Positions 17,561 to 26,943 of a DNA stretch of 64,000 bases are shown in pieces. A program made the translations under genes and the position numbers. Origin of the DNA: JBHOQS01 sp042408875 (GTDB lineage: Bacteria; Chloroflexota; UBA11872; JBHOQS01); the NCBI GenBank assembly GCA_042408875.1, contig JBHOQS010000001.1, forward strand, positions 1-64,000, written 5' to 3'. A model generated the notes under the pieces. The model saw nothing but the letters and a program-made list of their open reading frames with translations. It was not told the DNA's origin and made no database searches. The number at the start of each line of letters is the position of its first letter. The stretch's first letter is position 1.

Positions 17561-18397
17561 GTGATGCGCGCAGTGACTGCTGTTCACCCCAATGGCCACC
17601 CCGCTGCGATCCGGCTGATCGCCTTCGACCTCGACGGGACCGTTCTCGAGCGCGGCGAGTACATCGACGGTGAGTTCTGCCGGGCGCTGTGCCGGGCCGC
17701 AGCAGCTGGCATCCGCAGTACCACAGCGACCGGGCGGCCGCTTGACTTCCAGCTTGATCTGCTCCGGCGGCACGGGCTGGGGGAGATCGCTGGCGTTCCC
17801 CACGCGCTCATCGCCGACGAGCGCGAGCTCTTCCTCCTGCAGGACGGTACATACCGGCCACATACTGCATGGAACGACCGCATCCGCGTTGAGTGGGATG
17901 GGCTGGTCCGGTTGGCCTTGGCGCTGATGGAGCAGGTCCACGCCCGCGTCCTGGCTGCCGGCCATGCTGTTCGGTACATGGTCGACGAGGCATGGGCGCG
18001 GGCCCGCGGGAACGTCTCGCTCGGGCTCACCAGCCGCGAGATGGCGATCCAGGCGGTGATCTGGCTGGAGGAACTGGTGGCGCACGCCGGACTGCCGCTG
18101 GCGGTCAATCGCAATGGCACGCTGGTGCAGCTCTATCCGGCTAGCGCCGGTAAAGGCAACGTGCTGCGCGAGCTAGCGCGGCTGTGGGGGCTTGCCCCCG
18201 AAGAGGTCCTGGCCATCGGCGACTCCCTCAACGACCTATGCATGCTCGACGGCCGGCACGGCTTCTGCTGCGCCACTGTAGCCAACGCTGACCCTATGAT
18301 CATCGAGCTGGTGGCGTCCAGGGGAGGATACCTCTCTACCGAGCGCTGCGCCCGCGGCACCCTGGAGGCGCTAGAGCAGCTACTACGTCTTGCGTAA
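17561..18397 (+). CDS. HAD-superfamily (Cof-type) phosphatase
   Basis: The 278-residue protein carries the four HAD motifs: 'FDLDGTV' near residues 24-30 (nucleophile Asp), 'TTATGRP' near 54, Lys in 'SAGKGNVL' near 200 and 'IGDSLNDLCML' near 220-230. The cap between motifs 2 and 3 is of the Cof/C2 type that usually hydrolyses sugar phosphates or related small phosphates. It is cytoplasmic. The first residues are variable, and the start could be the ATG at 17561 or 17564. A CIRCE-like dyad lies just upstream. Substrate unknown. Confidence 0.87.
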   Translation: MMRAVTAVHPNGHPAAIRLIAFDLDGTVLERGEYIDGEFCRALCRAAAAGIRSTTATGRPLDFQLDLLRRHGLGEIAGVPHALIADERELFLLQDGTYRPHTAWNDRIRVEWDGLVRLALALMEQVHARVLAAGHAVRYMVDEAWARARGNVSLGLTSREMAIQAVIWLEELVAHAGLPLAVNRNGTLVQLYPASAGKGNVLRELARLWGLAPEEVLAIGDSLNDLCMLDGRHGFCCATVANADPMIIELVASRGGYLSTERCARGTLEALEQLLRLA

Positions 18398-18497
18398 TGC
18401 GTACTACATACGCGTTTCTTGAGATCCGTATATAAGCCCAACACTGCTTGCGCACTAGGCACATACCTAGGTACGTATTACGCAGTACGCATGAGGG
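18386..18497. repeat. Inverted pair of TGCGTA(A/C)TGCGTA-type repeats
   Basis: The sequence just after the HAD stop (TGCGTAATGCGTACTACATA) and the sequence before the CoA-binding gene (TACGTATTACGCAGTACGCA) are near reverse complements about 75 bp apart. Similar TACGTA/TACGCA motifs recur at 26805-26943, suggesting a small dispersed palindromic repeat family in this genome. Confidence 0.5.
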
Positions 18498-18517
18498 AGT
18501 ACATCTGGAGGTCAGCC

Positions 18518-18889
18518 ATGCCAACCGTCGCTGTCGTCGGGGCTTCACGGGACCGCCGCAAGTACGGCAATCGTGCTGTGCGCGCCTACCTGGCGCAAGG
18601 CTGGACGGTCTACCCGGTCAACCCCAACGCCACCGAGGTCGAGGGGCTGCAGGCCTACCGGTCGCTGCTGGAGGTGCCCGGCCCGATTGACCGGGTGACC
18701 ATGTATGTCCCGCCTGAGATCGGCGTCCGGGTACTGGAGGAGATCGCCCGCAAGGGTGTGAAGGAGCTCTATGTGAACCCAGGCGCCGAGAGTGAGGGGC
18801 TGATGCGTCGTGCCCAGGAGCTTGGCCTGGAGCCAGTCTACGCGTGCAGCGTGCTGGCGATCGGCATGGACCCTGAGCGCATGGCCTGA
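18518..18889 (+). CDS. CoA-binding domain protein (Rossmann fold)
   Basis: Start ATG 18518 follows GGAGG; a longer frame upstream runs into repeat sequence. The 123-residue protein begins 'PTVAVVGASRDRRKYGNRAVRAYLAQGWTVYPVNP', the typical glycine-rich nucleotide motif of stand-alone CoA-binding (YccU-like) proteins. It ends with 'VKELYVNPGAESEGLMRRAQELGLEPVYACSVLAIG'. Members resemble the CoA-binding half of succinyl-CoA synthetase and presumably bind acyl-CoA or CoA. It precedes the GH43-like propeller gene by 50 bp. Physiological role unknown. Confidence 0.87.
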   Translation: MPTVAVVGASRDRRKYGNRAVRAYLAQGWTVYPVNPNATEVEGLQAYRSLLEVPGPIDRVTMYVPPEIGVRVLEEIARKGVKELYVNPGAESEGLMRRAQELGLEPVYACSVLAIGMDPERMA

Positions 18890-18939
18890 GCGGCCGGGCT
18901 GCGCTCACACAGCAGAAGAGCCGGAGCGGGGAGACTGCC

Positions 18940-19926
18940 ATGCCGACATTCTGTGACCTTGGTTTTCGGCGCGTTCTGGATCGGCCATTGCTGGATCTGC
19001 GGGCCGTACCGTGGGCATTCCGGGAGCCGCGCCCGCGCCCGACGATCATCTTCCCGACCGTCCTCAGCATGGCTGGCTACACCGTGGCCACCCCCGGGCC
19101 GCTCGACCGGTTCTACATGTACTACGCCCCGCACCATAGCCATGGCATCGGCCTGGCCACGGCGCCGCATCCTGCGGGACCGTGGACGCCGTATGCCGGC
19201 AACCCGATCCTCCATCTGGAGCAGGTGCCCAGCCTGCGGGACCACATTTCCTCACCAGAGCTCGTCTATCGGCCGGACCATCCGGAGGCGCCGTTCTGGA
19301 TGTATTTCCATGGGCTGGCGTTGTCACGCGGAGGCGGGCAGCAGACTTGTCTGGCGACGTCAGCCGACGCGCTGCGCTGGTCTCTCTATGCGCCGGAGCC
19401 GGTCCTTACCGCTACGGCGGAGCAAACGCGGGAGGCCAATACTGCCGCCTACGTGCGCATCTTCCGGCGCGGCGAGTGGTGGTATGGCCTCTATAAGGCC
19501 GAGAAGGTGCATGGCCTGGCCCGTTCCCGCGATGGCATTTCATGGGAGCACTGGCCCCGCAATCCGGTGATCGCCCCGGAGGCGAGCCATGGCGAGTACG
19601 ATCGTATTCGTCACACCGGCCTTCTGCTGGAGGGGGATACGCTTTACATCTTCTACTCGACCCTGGTGCGGCCTGATCTCACCCGGGAGGAGATCAGGCT
19701 GGCGACGCTGCGGGTGGCTGCGGACGACTGGCTGGCGTGGGGGCCGCTGCGCCGCCACGGCACGGTGCTTGCTCCGGAGCTGGCGTGGGAGGCGGATGAC
19801 CTGCGTGATCCATTCCCGCTGCGCTACGGGGATGCGCTCTATCTGTACTACTCCGGCGGCCACGAGCAGGGCATCGGGCTGGCCGTGGCGCCGGGAGATG
19901 CGCTCGCGCGCGTGCCCCTGGCGTGA
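18940..19926 (+). CDS. GH43/GH130-like five-bladed beta-propeller protein
   Basis: The 328-residue protein has repeated blade motifs typical of family 43/32/130 glycosidases: 'FYMYYAPHHSHGIGLATA', 'FWMYFHGLALSRGGGQQTCLATSADALRW', 'WWYGLYKAEKVHGLARSRDGISWE', 'LYIFYSTLVRPDL' and 'LYLYYSGGHEQGIGLAVA'. Acidic residues in 'SSPELVY' and 'WEADDLRDPFP' are candidate catalytic residues. No signal peptide is seen. GGGGAG precedes the ATG. It probably cleaves or phosphorolyses a small glycoside, but the family assignment rests on blade pattern only. Confidence 0.7.
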   Translation: MPTFCDLGFRRVLDRPLLDLRAVPWAFREPRPRPTIIFPTVLSMAGYTVATPGPLDRFYMYYAPHHSHGIGLATAPHPAGPWTPYAGNPILHLEQVPSLRDHISSPELVYRPDHPEAPFWMYFHGLALSRGGGQQTCLATSADALRWSLYAPEPVLTATAEQTREANTAAYVRIFRRGEWWYGLYKAEKVHGLARSRDGISWEHWPRNPVIAPEASHGEYDRIRHTGLLLEGDTLYIFYSTLVRPDLTREEIRLATLRVAADDWLAWGPLRRHGTVLAPELAWEADDLRDPFPLRYGDALYLYYSGGHEQGIGLAVAPGDALARVPLA

Positions 19927-20041
19927 GCCCGCGCAGGGAGCCCGCCGGCCGCCGGACAGAGCGAGGGAACCTGCCCGGAAGCGGGTTGCAAGCGCCTGCC
20001 TGCCAGGCGATGTCCGCTAGGGAACACAGGAGGAGGCCCCT

Positions 20042-20614
20042 ATGAACGAGCCGCGCATTCGTGGCCCGCACAGTGGGCGGATGCTCGCGCCTTTTGAGCT
20101 CCCCGATGCGCGCGGCCGGATGATCCGGCGCGCAGCCTTCCGCGGGCGGGTGAACCTAGTCCTGGTGTTCCACCACGGGCCGCGCTGCCTGCCCTGCCGG
20201 CGTTACCTCTTCGGCCTGCTGGAGCGGCTGCCCGAGTACGCCGAGCGGCACGCTGCCGTCCTGGCCATCGGGCCGGAGGCAGAGGATATCCAGACGCTGG
20301 CGAATCAGCCGACCGCAGCCTCCGCAGCCCCGGACGCTCTCGCCCTGGAAGACGTGTCCCATAACACGGTGCGCCGGCTGGGTCTGGTAACGCCCGCTGT
20401 GGTCGTGGCAGACCGGCCGGGGGAGATCTGGGCGGCGTGGGCGCCCGAGCCCGCTGCCTCACCGGACGAGGCCCACGCCACGTTGCCACCCTATGACGAA
20501 GTGCTCGCCTGGCTGGACCTCATCGAGATTCAGGAGCCTGAGTGCGGCTCCTGTGTGCCTGCCTGGCCAGACGCGCTACCGAGCAGCTCTTCCAGCACCT
20601 CGCGCAGCACCTGA
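20042..20614 (+). CDS. Peroxiredoxin/AhpC-TSA-like thioredoxin-fold protein
   Basis: The 190-residue protein follows a strong AGGAGGAGG site. The N-terminal part 'MLAPFELPDARGRMIRRAAFRGRVNLVLVFHHGPRCLPCRRYL' has the redoxin layout, with 'CLPC' in the active-site position near residue 56, and it continues as a thioredoxin fold. A second cysteine pair appears near the end in 'PECGSC'. It probably reduces peroxides or disulfides. The last 28 codons overlap the 3' end of the convergent DUF488 gene, and the Ser-rich tail there may be of little functional weight. Confidence 0.75.
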   Translation: MNEPRIRGPHSGRMLAPFELPDARGRMIRRAAFRGRVNLVLVFHHGPRCLPCRRYLFGLLERLPEYAERHAAVLAIGPEAEDIQTLANQPTAASAAPDALALEDVSHNTVRRLGLVTPAVVVADRPGEIWAAWAPEPAASPDEAHATLPPYDEVLAWLDLIEIQEPECGSCVPAWPDALPSSSSSTSRST

Positions 20615-20931
20615 GCGTTGTTATAGCGCTCCTCGCGAGCGCCGTAGAGGATGGTCACCGTACCGCTGCGGGCGCGCTGGGCCAGCGCATCCAGCAGGGG
20701 GCGGTTCTCCGGCGCCAGCAGCGCGGCACGGTAGCGGGTGCGGAATTCCTCCCACCTCGCTGGGTCATGGCTGAACCAGCGACGTAACTCGTCAGAGACC
20801 GCGAGCTCGCGCGCCCAGGCATCCAGCCGCGCCGCCTCACGCGCCAGGCCGCGCGGCCACAACCGGTCGATCAGCACGCGGTAGCCATCGTCCGGCGACG
20901 GCGGCTCGTAGACCCGTTTGATCTTGATCAT
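20530..20931 (-). CDS. DUF488-family protein (YeaO-like)
   Basis: The 133-residue protein shows clear family signatures: 'IKRVYEPPSPDDGYRVLIDRLWPRGLARE' at the N-terminus, 'WFSHDPARWEEFRTRY' near 50-66, and 'SGTVTILYGAREERYNNAQVLREVL' near 88-113. It starts 13 bp after the stop of the upstream PPOX gene on the same strand, so the two probably share a transcript. Its 3' end overlaps the convergent redoxin gene by 85 bp. Biochemical role is unestablished for the family. Confidence 0.85.
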   Translation of the reverse strand: MIKIKRVYEPPSPDDGYRVLIDRLWPRGLAREAARLDAWARELAVSDELRRWFSHDPARWEEFRTRYRAALLAPENRPLLDALAQRARSGTVTILYGAREERYNNAQVLREVLEELLGSASGQAGTQEPHSGS

Positions 20932-20944
20932 TTGATCTTCAGCA

Positions 20945-21346
20945 TTAACCGTATGCAGTGACGTGATCCGGTGAGATCTTGTAGATCACCCGCACCATGC
21001 CGGGCCGGCGCCCCTGGTACCGCTCGACCCCCTGGTACTTCTGCGCCAGCTTGTCGATGTGCTCCTCAGCACCTTCTTCTGTGATCTCAACCACGCGGCC
21101 GCGAACGGCCAGGTAGCGGTAGGGGTTGTCGGGGTCTGGGATGCAGATCGCCACCCGCGGGCGGGCCCGCATGTTGCGATCCTTCTGCCGCCCCTTGGCC
21201 GAGTTCACCAGTACATAGGTGCCGTCATAGTCCACCCAGACCGGTGTCACCTGGGGCGAGCCATCTGGCATGATCGTCGCCAGGTGCCCGAACGCGCGCT
21301 TCCGTAGAAGAAGGTCCAGATGTGATTCAGGGATTGGCTGAGGCAC
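20945..21346 (-). CDS. PPOX-class F420-dependent oxidoreductase
   Basis: The 133-residue split-barrel protein starts at GTG behind GGAGGAG. It has the family N-terminus 'FGHLATIMPDGSPQVTPVWVDYDGTYVLVNSAKGRQKDRNM' and 'YRYLAVRGRVVEITEEGAEEHIDKLA'. Such proteins bind F420 or flavin and reduce small quinone-like or tetrapyrrole substrates. A row of TAAGTCG-type repeats lies upstream (21374-21408). The DUF488 gene follows 13 bp downstream. Confidence 0.85.
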   Translation of the reverse strand: MPQPIPESHLDLLLRKRAFGHLATIMPDGSPQVTPVWVDYDGTYVLVNSAKGRQKDRNMRARPRVAICIPDPDNPYRYLAVRGRVVEITEEGAEEHIDKLAQKYQGVERYQGRRPGMVRVIYKISPDHVTAYG

Positions 21347-21373
21347 GGTCCGGCTCCTCCATCTACAAACCGT

Positions 21374-21408
21374 AAGTCAATAAGTCGATCTTAAGTCGGT
21401 CTGAAGTC
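21374..21408. repeat. Four AAGTC direct repeats upstream of the PPOX gene
   Basis: AAGTC occurs at 21374, 21382, 21393 and 21404, the last three as (T/G)AAGTCG exactly 11 bp apart. They lie between the malate synthase stop and the PPOX start, so they place identical half-sites on one face of the helix. They may be a regulator-binding array for the PPOX-DUF488 pair. Confidence 0.45.
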
Positions 21409-21411
21409 GAC

Positions 21412-23016
<1,605 letters not shown>

Positions 23017-23269
23017 GGCATGACCTCCTCGAGCGTCCTGTATACGCGCTGCGCTGGTTCTTGCCCTGGTGCTGTGCCGTCGTGCAGGCCAGGCACACCC
23101 TCACGCCTCATCGCGAGGGACGTTCCCGGGGCCGGAACACCGGAGCCATGCCGGTGCGCATGGTTGCTCTCGTGTCGCACATGGCGGGATGAGATTGCGC
23201 ATCCCGGCGTCTCCGGCCAGCGCGCCAGCGCCATTGTAGTGCAATGTGGGGCACAATGCGAGCCAGATG

Positions 23270-24388
23270 TCAGGCGGTGCCTGCTCCCGCATGGGTCCAC
23301 TGGCTCTCGCTGATGCTCGGGCGCTCGAGGTTCGTGTCACCATACGCCAGCGGCTTGCCAGCCTCCATCCAGGCCAGCGTCCCACCGCGCACGCTGGCCA
23401 CGTCGGTGTAGCCTGCCTGCGTGAGGAACTGCGCTGCCCGGAGCGAGCGGTAGCCGGCGTGGCAGATGACCAGCACCCGGCGGTGGCGCGGCACCTTGTC
23501 CAGCCCCGTGGCCAGGTCGGCCTGCGGGATGTTGATGGCGCCGGGTACATGGCCGTGGGCAAACTCGCCTGGCTCACGTACGTCCAGCAGGAAGGCATCA
23601 CGCGCCTCCGCCTCCAGCCGGTCGAGGTCGATCTCTTTCACCGGCGGCGTGCTCACGGGCATCGCCCACTCCATCTCTGCCAGGCCGCAGTTCATCGCCT
23701 CGATCGCAGTCATGTTCAGCGGGCGTGCCGGCACGCCATCACGCAGCGTCTGGATGAAGGCCTGCCGGTCCAGGCGCGCTAGAGGATTGAACAGCCGCTC
23801 GAAGCCGATGGTCGTGCTCGGCCGGCCGCACATACCCTTGCCACACGGCCCCTCGAAATGCCCGGGGAACACGGCCACCCAGTCGGGCAGGCACAGCAGC
23901 CGCGTCAGGCTCTCGTACTGTGCCGCCGGGTCTCCTCCGCCGAAGTCAGGCCGGCCCACATCCCCTACCAGCAGGGAGTCGCCAGTCAGGACCATAGACG
24001 GCTCTGGACTGCGCGGCGGATTGATGATCAAGATCGAGATGAGCTCCGGGCGGTGCCCCGGTGTGTGCACGATACGCAACCGGAGCTGGCCTAGAGGCAG
24101 CTCTTCGCCATCTCGCAGCGGGCGAAACGGGTAGGCCACCTGCGCCGCTTCAAACAGGCAGAGCTCAGCGCCGTGTTTCGCCGCCAGTTTTCGTGCCCCT
24201 GAGACGTGGTCGGCATGCACATGGGTGTCGATCACGTAGCGCAGCTGGAAGTCGCGCTCGCGCATGATCTCTTCATACTGCTCGATCATGAGCGAGGGAT
24301 CAACGATGGCGGCCTCGTGCGTCTGGCGCGAGGCAATCAGATACGAGGCGCACCCGCAATGCTCATCGAGGAACTGCTTGAAGTACAT
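23270..24388 (-). CDS. MBL-fold persulfide-dioxygenase-like protein fused to rhodanese
   Basis: The 372-residue fusion has an N-terminal metallo-beta-lactamase domain (about 1-245) with 'DTHVHADHVSGARKLA' (HxHxDH), 'HTPGHRPE', 'TGDSLLVGDVGRPD' and 'FPGHFEGPCG', the layout of ETHE1/Blh-like persulfide dioxygenases. A rhodanese domain (about 260-350) follows, with the loop 'CHAGYRSLRAAQFL' and its catalytic cysteine. The fusion suggests sulfane-sulfur oxidation to sulfite with sulfur transfer by the same protein. It is cytoplasmic. GGGAG precedes the start. Confidence 0.9.
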   Translation of the reverse strand: MYFKQFLDEHCGCASYLIASRQTHEAAIVDPSLMIEQYEEIMRERDFQLRYVIDTHVHADHVSGARKLAAKHGAELCLFEAAQVAYPFRPLRDGEELPLGQLRLRIVHTPGHRPELISILIINPPRSPEPSMVLTGDSLLVGDVGRPDFGGGDPAAQYESLTRLLCLPDWVAVFPGHFEGPCGKGMCGRPSTTIGFERLFNPLARLDRQAFIQTLRDGVPARPLNMTAIEAMNCGLAEMEWAMPVSTPPVKEIDLDRLEAEARDAFLLDVREPGEFAHGHVPGAINIPQADLATGLDKVPRHRRVLVICHAGYRSLRAAQFLTQAGYTDVASVRGGTLAWMEAGKPLAYGDTNLERPSISESQWTHAGAGTA

Positions 24389-24729
24389 GGCGCTCCCATC
24401 CCTGTTGACGGCACGGCAATGCGCTTGTTTCCCCTGCTCTGCTTTGGCCTGACAGCACCACAGTGCTGATCTTCAGTGCTGATCTTCCCAGAGACGTGGC
24501 CTTGCTCGAAAGAGCGAGAAACAAGCTCCCATGTATCTTGTCCGCCTCTTCCCCTCGGCCAGTCATGCTGTGCCTTCACGACTATGGTAACTATACTACT
24601 ATTCAATCGCCCTTCGCAGGGTAGCTAGCAAGTAGACAAGCGGATACCAGAGCACCGCCGGCGGTGCTCTGCGGCACGCGGGCGTGTGTCGCTCCACCAT
24701 GCGATCTTGCGGCAGCAGGTGATCCACGA
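24389..24729. other. Intergenic region without a supported gene
   Basis: No coding frame here has protein-like features. It holds a tandem duplication of CAGTGCTGATCTTC (about 24462-24487) near the MBL-rhodanese start, and a 22-bp palindrome at 24649-24670 listed separately. Confidence 0.45.
24649..24670 (-). terminator. Perfect 22-bp palindrome after the Gfo/Idh gene
   Basis: AGAGCACCGCC/GGCGGTGCTCT has 11-bp arms with no spacer, 59 bp past the stop of the leftward oxidoreductase gene. Position suggests a terminator stem. The lack of a T-tract and the zero-length spacer leave a protein-binding site possible. Confidence 0.4.
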
Positions 24730-25833
24730 TCACAGCGCAAAGGCAGCGCGGGCGCGGATCTCCTTGAGGAACGCGCTGTACTCGGTAGCATCCAGCGGCA
24801 GCTTCACCGGCCTGTGTCGCGCTGCTGAGAGGGTAATCGCATTGACGAGCTCCAGCGCCTGGCGCGCCTCCTCCGGCGGGCACAGCGGCCGCCCGCCCTC
24901 GCGCACTGCCTGCACAAACTGCCGGAAGACCGCGATGTGGCCTGACTCCGCCTCCGGCGGCTGCACGTTCTCCCAGGTGACCGCGAGCTTGTCGTTGCGC
25001 CCGGCCTGCCGGATGAAGTCCTTGACATTCTGCGCATACCGCCCGACGCGGATGCCCTCCGGTCCGCGGAATACTGCCAGACGCTCGCAGTGGAACTCAT
25101 GGTGCGACTGCCCGGCGCCGTCGGTGATGCTGGCCTGAAACACCCCCTGCGCTCCGTTCTCCCAGCGGAACAGGGCACTCGCCAGCGTGTCGATGCCGCG
25201 CTCGACCTTATGCACGAAGTTGCCGGTGATGCCCAGCACCTCTGCCGGCCGCCCCACCAGCCAGCAGATCAGGTCAAGATCATGCACCTTCTGGTTAATC
25301 AGCGTGCCGCCGCCTTCCTGGGCCCAGGTGCCGCGCCATTCCGCGCTGTCGTAGTAGCCCTGCGTGCGGATCCCGCCGGAGATCCAGGCCATGCGCATGA
25401 GCTGACCCGCCTGCGCCGGGGCCAGCAGCTCCTTCAGCGCGCGGTTGCCCGGCGAAGTGCGAGCGTTATGGCAGATGCCCAGCAGCCTCCCTGAGGTGCG
25501 CGCGACAGCGATCATCCGGTCGGCCTCGCCGATGCTGATGGCGATGGGCTTCTCGCAGAGAACGTGTTTGCCTGCCTCGAGGGCTGCCACGGCCATGGGC
25601 ATGTGCAGGTAGTGCGGCGTAGCGATCGTCACCACGTCGATGTCATCAGCTCGCGCGAGCTCCTCGTAATCCGTGTACGCCCGCACGCCCAGCTCCGCAG
25701 CCGTCTGCTTCGCCGCCGCCTCGTCGATGTCGCACACGGCCACGAGCTGCGCGTCCTCAATGCCCTGGATGGCGCGGAGGTGTGTGCGGCCTATCCCCTT
25801 GATGCCGATCACGGCGAAGCGCACCTGCTCCAT
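24730..25833 (-). CDS. Gfo/Idh/MocA-family oxidoreductase
   Basis: The 367-residue NAD(P)-dependent enzyme starts behind GGAGG. An N-terminal Rossmann domain begins 'VRFAVIGIKGIGRTHLRAIQG' and includes 'ATPHYLHMPMAVAALEAGKHVLCEKPIA' near 70-100, with the family lysine in 'EKP'. The C-terminal beta-sheet domain contains 'GGTLINQKVHDLDLICWLVG'. The following gene upstream on the same strand is a TIM-barrel sugar isomerase/epimerase, a common pairing in inositol or sugar catabolism. The substrate is not determinable. Confidence 0.9.
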   Translation of the reverse strand: MEQVRFAVIGIKGIGRTHLRAIQGIEDAQLVAVCDIDEAAAKQTAAELGVRAYTDYEELARADDIDVVTIATPHYLHMPMAVAALEAGKHVLCEKPIAISIGEADRMIAVARTSGRLLGICHNARTSPGNRALKELLAPAQAGQLMRMAWISGGIRTQGYYDSAEWRGTWAQEGGGTLINQKVHDLDLICWLVGRPAEVLGITGNFVHKVERGIDTLASALFRWENGAQGVFQASITDGAGQSHHEFHCERLAVFRGPEGIRVGRYAQNVKDFIRQAGRNDKLAVTWENVQPPEAESGHIAVFRQFVQAVREGGRPLCPPEEARQALELVNAITLSAARHRPVKLPLDATEYSAFLKEIRARAAFAL

Positions 25834-25918
25834 TGCTTACCTCCTGCTTACCTCCCAGATCTGCTCGCTCTCGTCCATCCCGGCCGGCTGAGACCGGCCC
25901 GTGCCAGGACCCTCCAAC

Positions 25919-26704
25919 TTACGGCTCACGCATGGCTTCTGCGATCCACTCCCGCGCCAGCATCGCGTACAGCGCCAGGACCCGCTCGGGATCACTGCTG
26001 GGCGACAGCTCCGCAGAGAGGTAGCCGGTATACCCGTCGCGGCGCAGCAGCCGGAAGAGCTCTTTGTACGGGAAAGGCGGCGTGCCGCGCTCGAAGTCGT
26101 GCATGTGCACATGGCGGATATGCTTGCGCACATGGCTGTAGGTGGGCCAGACTGATCCGGCGACCAGGTCGCGGTGATCGCAGTTGTACACAATGCCTAC
26201 GCTCGGATGAGCGGCGTGCCGCACTGCGCCCAGGGCGAACTTCCAGAAGTTGAACTGCCCGTGCATCTCCAGCAGCACGTCCACGCCGGCCGTCTCGCCA
26301 AACTCGCCGAGCTCACGCAGGCTGTCGCCCACATAGCGGATGCAGTCCTCGCGCTCAACCTCCTTGGGAATGTCGTTGCCGAAGACGCGGATACGGGGGG
26401 CACCGATATCGCGCGCCAGCTCGATGTACCGGCGCGCCAGATCGACCTGCTGCTGGCGCTGCTCAGGATCAGGCGATTCGAACCGGCAGCCTGTGCCTAT
26501 CCCGGCGGCGTCGAGATAGGCATCCTCGAGCTGTCGCCGGATCTCTCGTCGCTCCTGCTTCGTACGCTCAAGCTCCACGCCGTGCTGGTGGCCGGCGTCA
26601 GCGCGAAACTCCAGCGCCGCAAAGCCGGTGCGCTTCGCCACCTCGATGAGCTGGGGCAAGGTAAAGTCTCGGGCGATGTTATACGTGAGCAGACAAAGCT
26701 TCAT
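25919..26704 (-). CDS. Sugar phosphate isomerase/epimerase (xylose-isomerase-like TIM barrel)
   Basis: The ATG at 26704 follows GGGAGAAG; the longer open frame upstream is repeat-derived and rejected. The 261-residue protein begins 'KLCLLTYNIARDFTLPQLIEVAKRTGFAALEFRAD', typical of AP-endonuclease-2/xylose-isomerase-like barrels. It carries metal-ligand candidates in 'VDVLLEMHGQFNFW', 'VGIVYNCDHRDL', 'RHVHMHDFERG' and 'YLSAELSPS'. It precedes the Gfo/Idh gene by 85 bp, so the two likely share a sugar or polyol pathway. Confidence 0.87.
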   Translation of the reverse strand: MKLCLLTYNIARDFTLPQLIEVAKRTGFAALEFRADAGHQHGVELERTKQERREIRRQLEDAYLDAAGIGTGCRFESPDPEQRQQQVDLARRYIELARDIGAPRIRVFGNDIPKEVEREDCIRYVGDSLRELGEFGETAGVDVLLEMHGQFNFWKFALGAVRHAAHPSVGIVYNCDHRDLVAGSVWPTYSHVRKHIRHVHMHDFERGTPPFPYKELFRLLRRDGYTGYLSAELSPSSDPERVLALYAMLAREWIAEAMREP

Positions 26705-26804
26705 CGCACTTCTCCCTTCTCCTTTTTCTAGAGGCAGCGTGCTTCCCGACCGAGCGCATGGTAGCACCTGCGGAGACACCGTGCAATGAAGAGCATGCGT
26801 ACCA

Positions 26805-26943
26805 CGCACTACGTGCTGCGTACTACGTACTGCATAATTACCCCGCCACACTCCCCTACCCTGAGACGCGGGCACTGCCCCATGCCGGGATAGTCCAGTG
26901 GGCTGACGTAGCACGTGTTACGTAGTACGCAGTACGTAGTGCG
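26805..26943. repeat. 24-bp inverted repeat pair flanking the isomerase upstream region
   Basis: The 24 bases at 26805-26828 (starting CGCACTACGTGCTG) and the reverse complement of 26920-26943 differ at one position only. The right arm abuts the stop codon of the 6-phosphogluconate dehydrogenase gene. The arms are built from CGTACTACGTA-like units also seen at 18386-18497. Possible roles are a transcript-stabilising stem, a bidirectional terminator, or a small non-autonomous repeat. Confidence 0.55.

Noticed and set aside
25919..26914. Longer sugar isomerase frame to 26914
   Set aside because: The extra N-terminal residues derive from repeat DNA, and the ATG at 26704 has a good RBS and starts the conserved fold.
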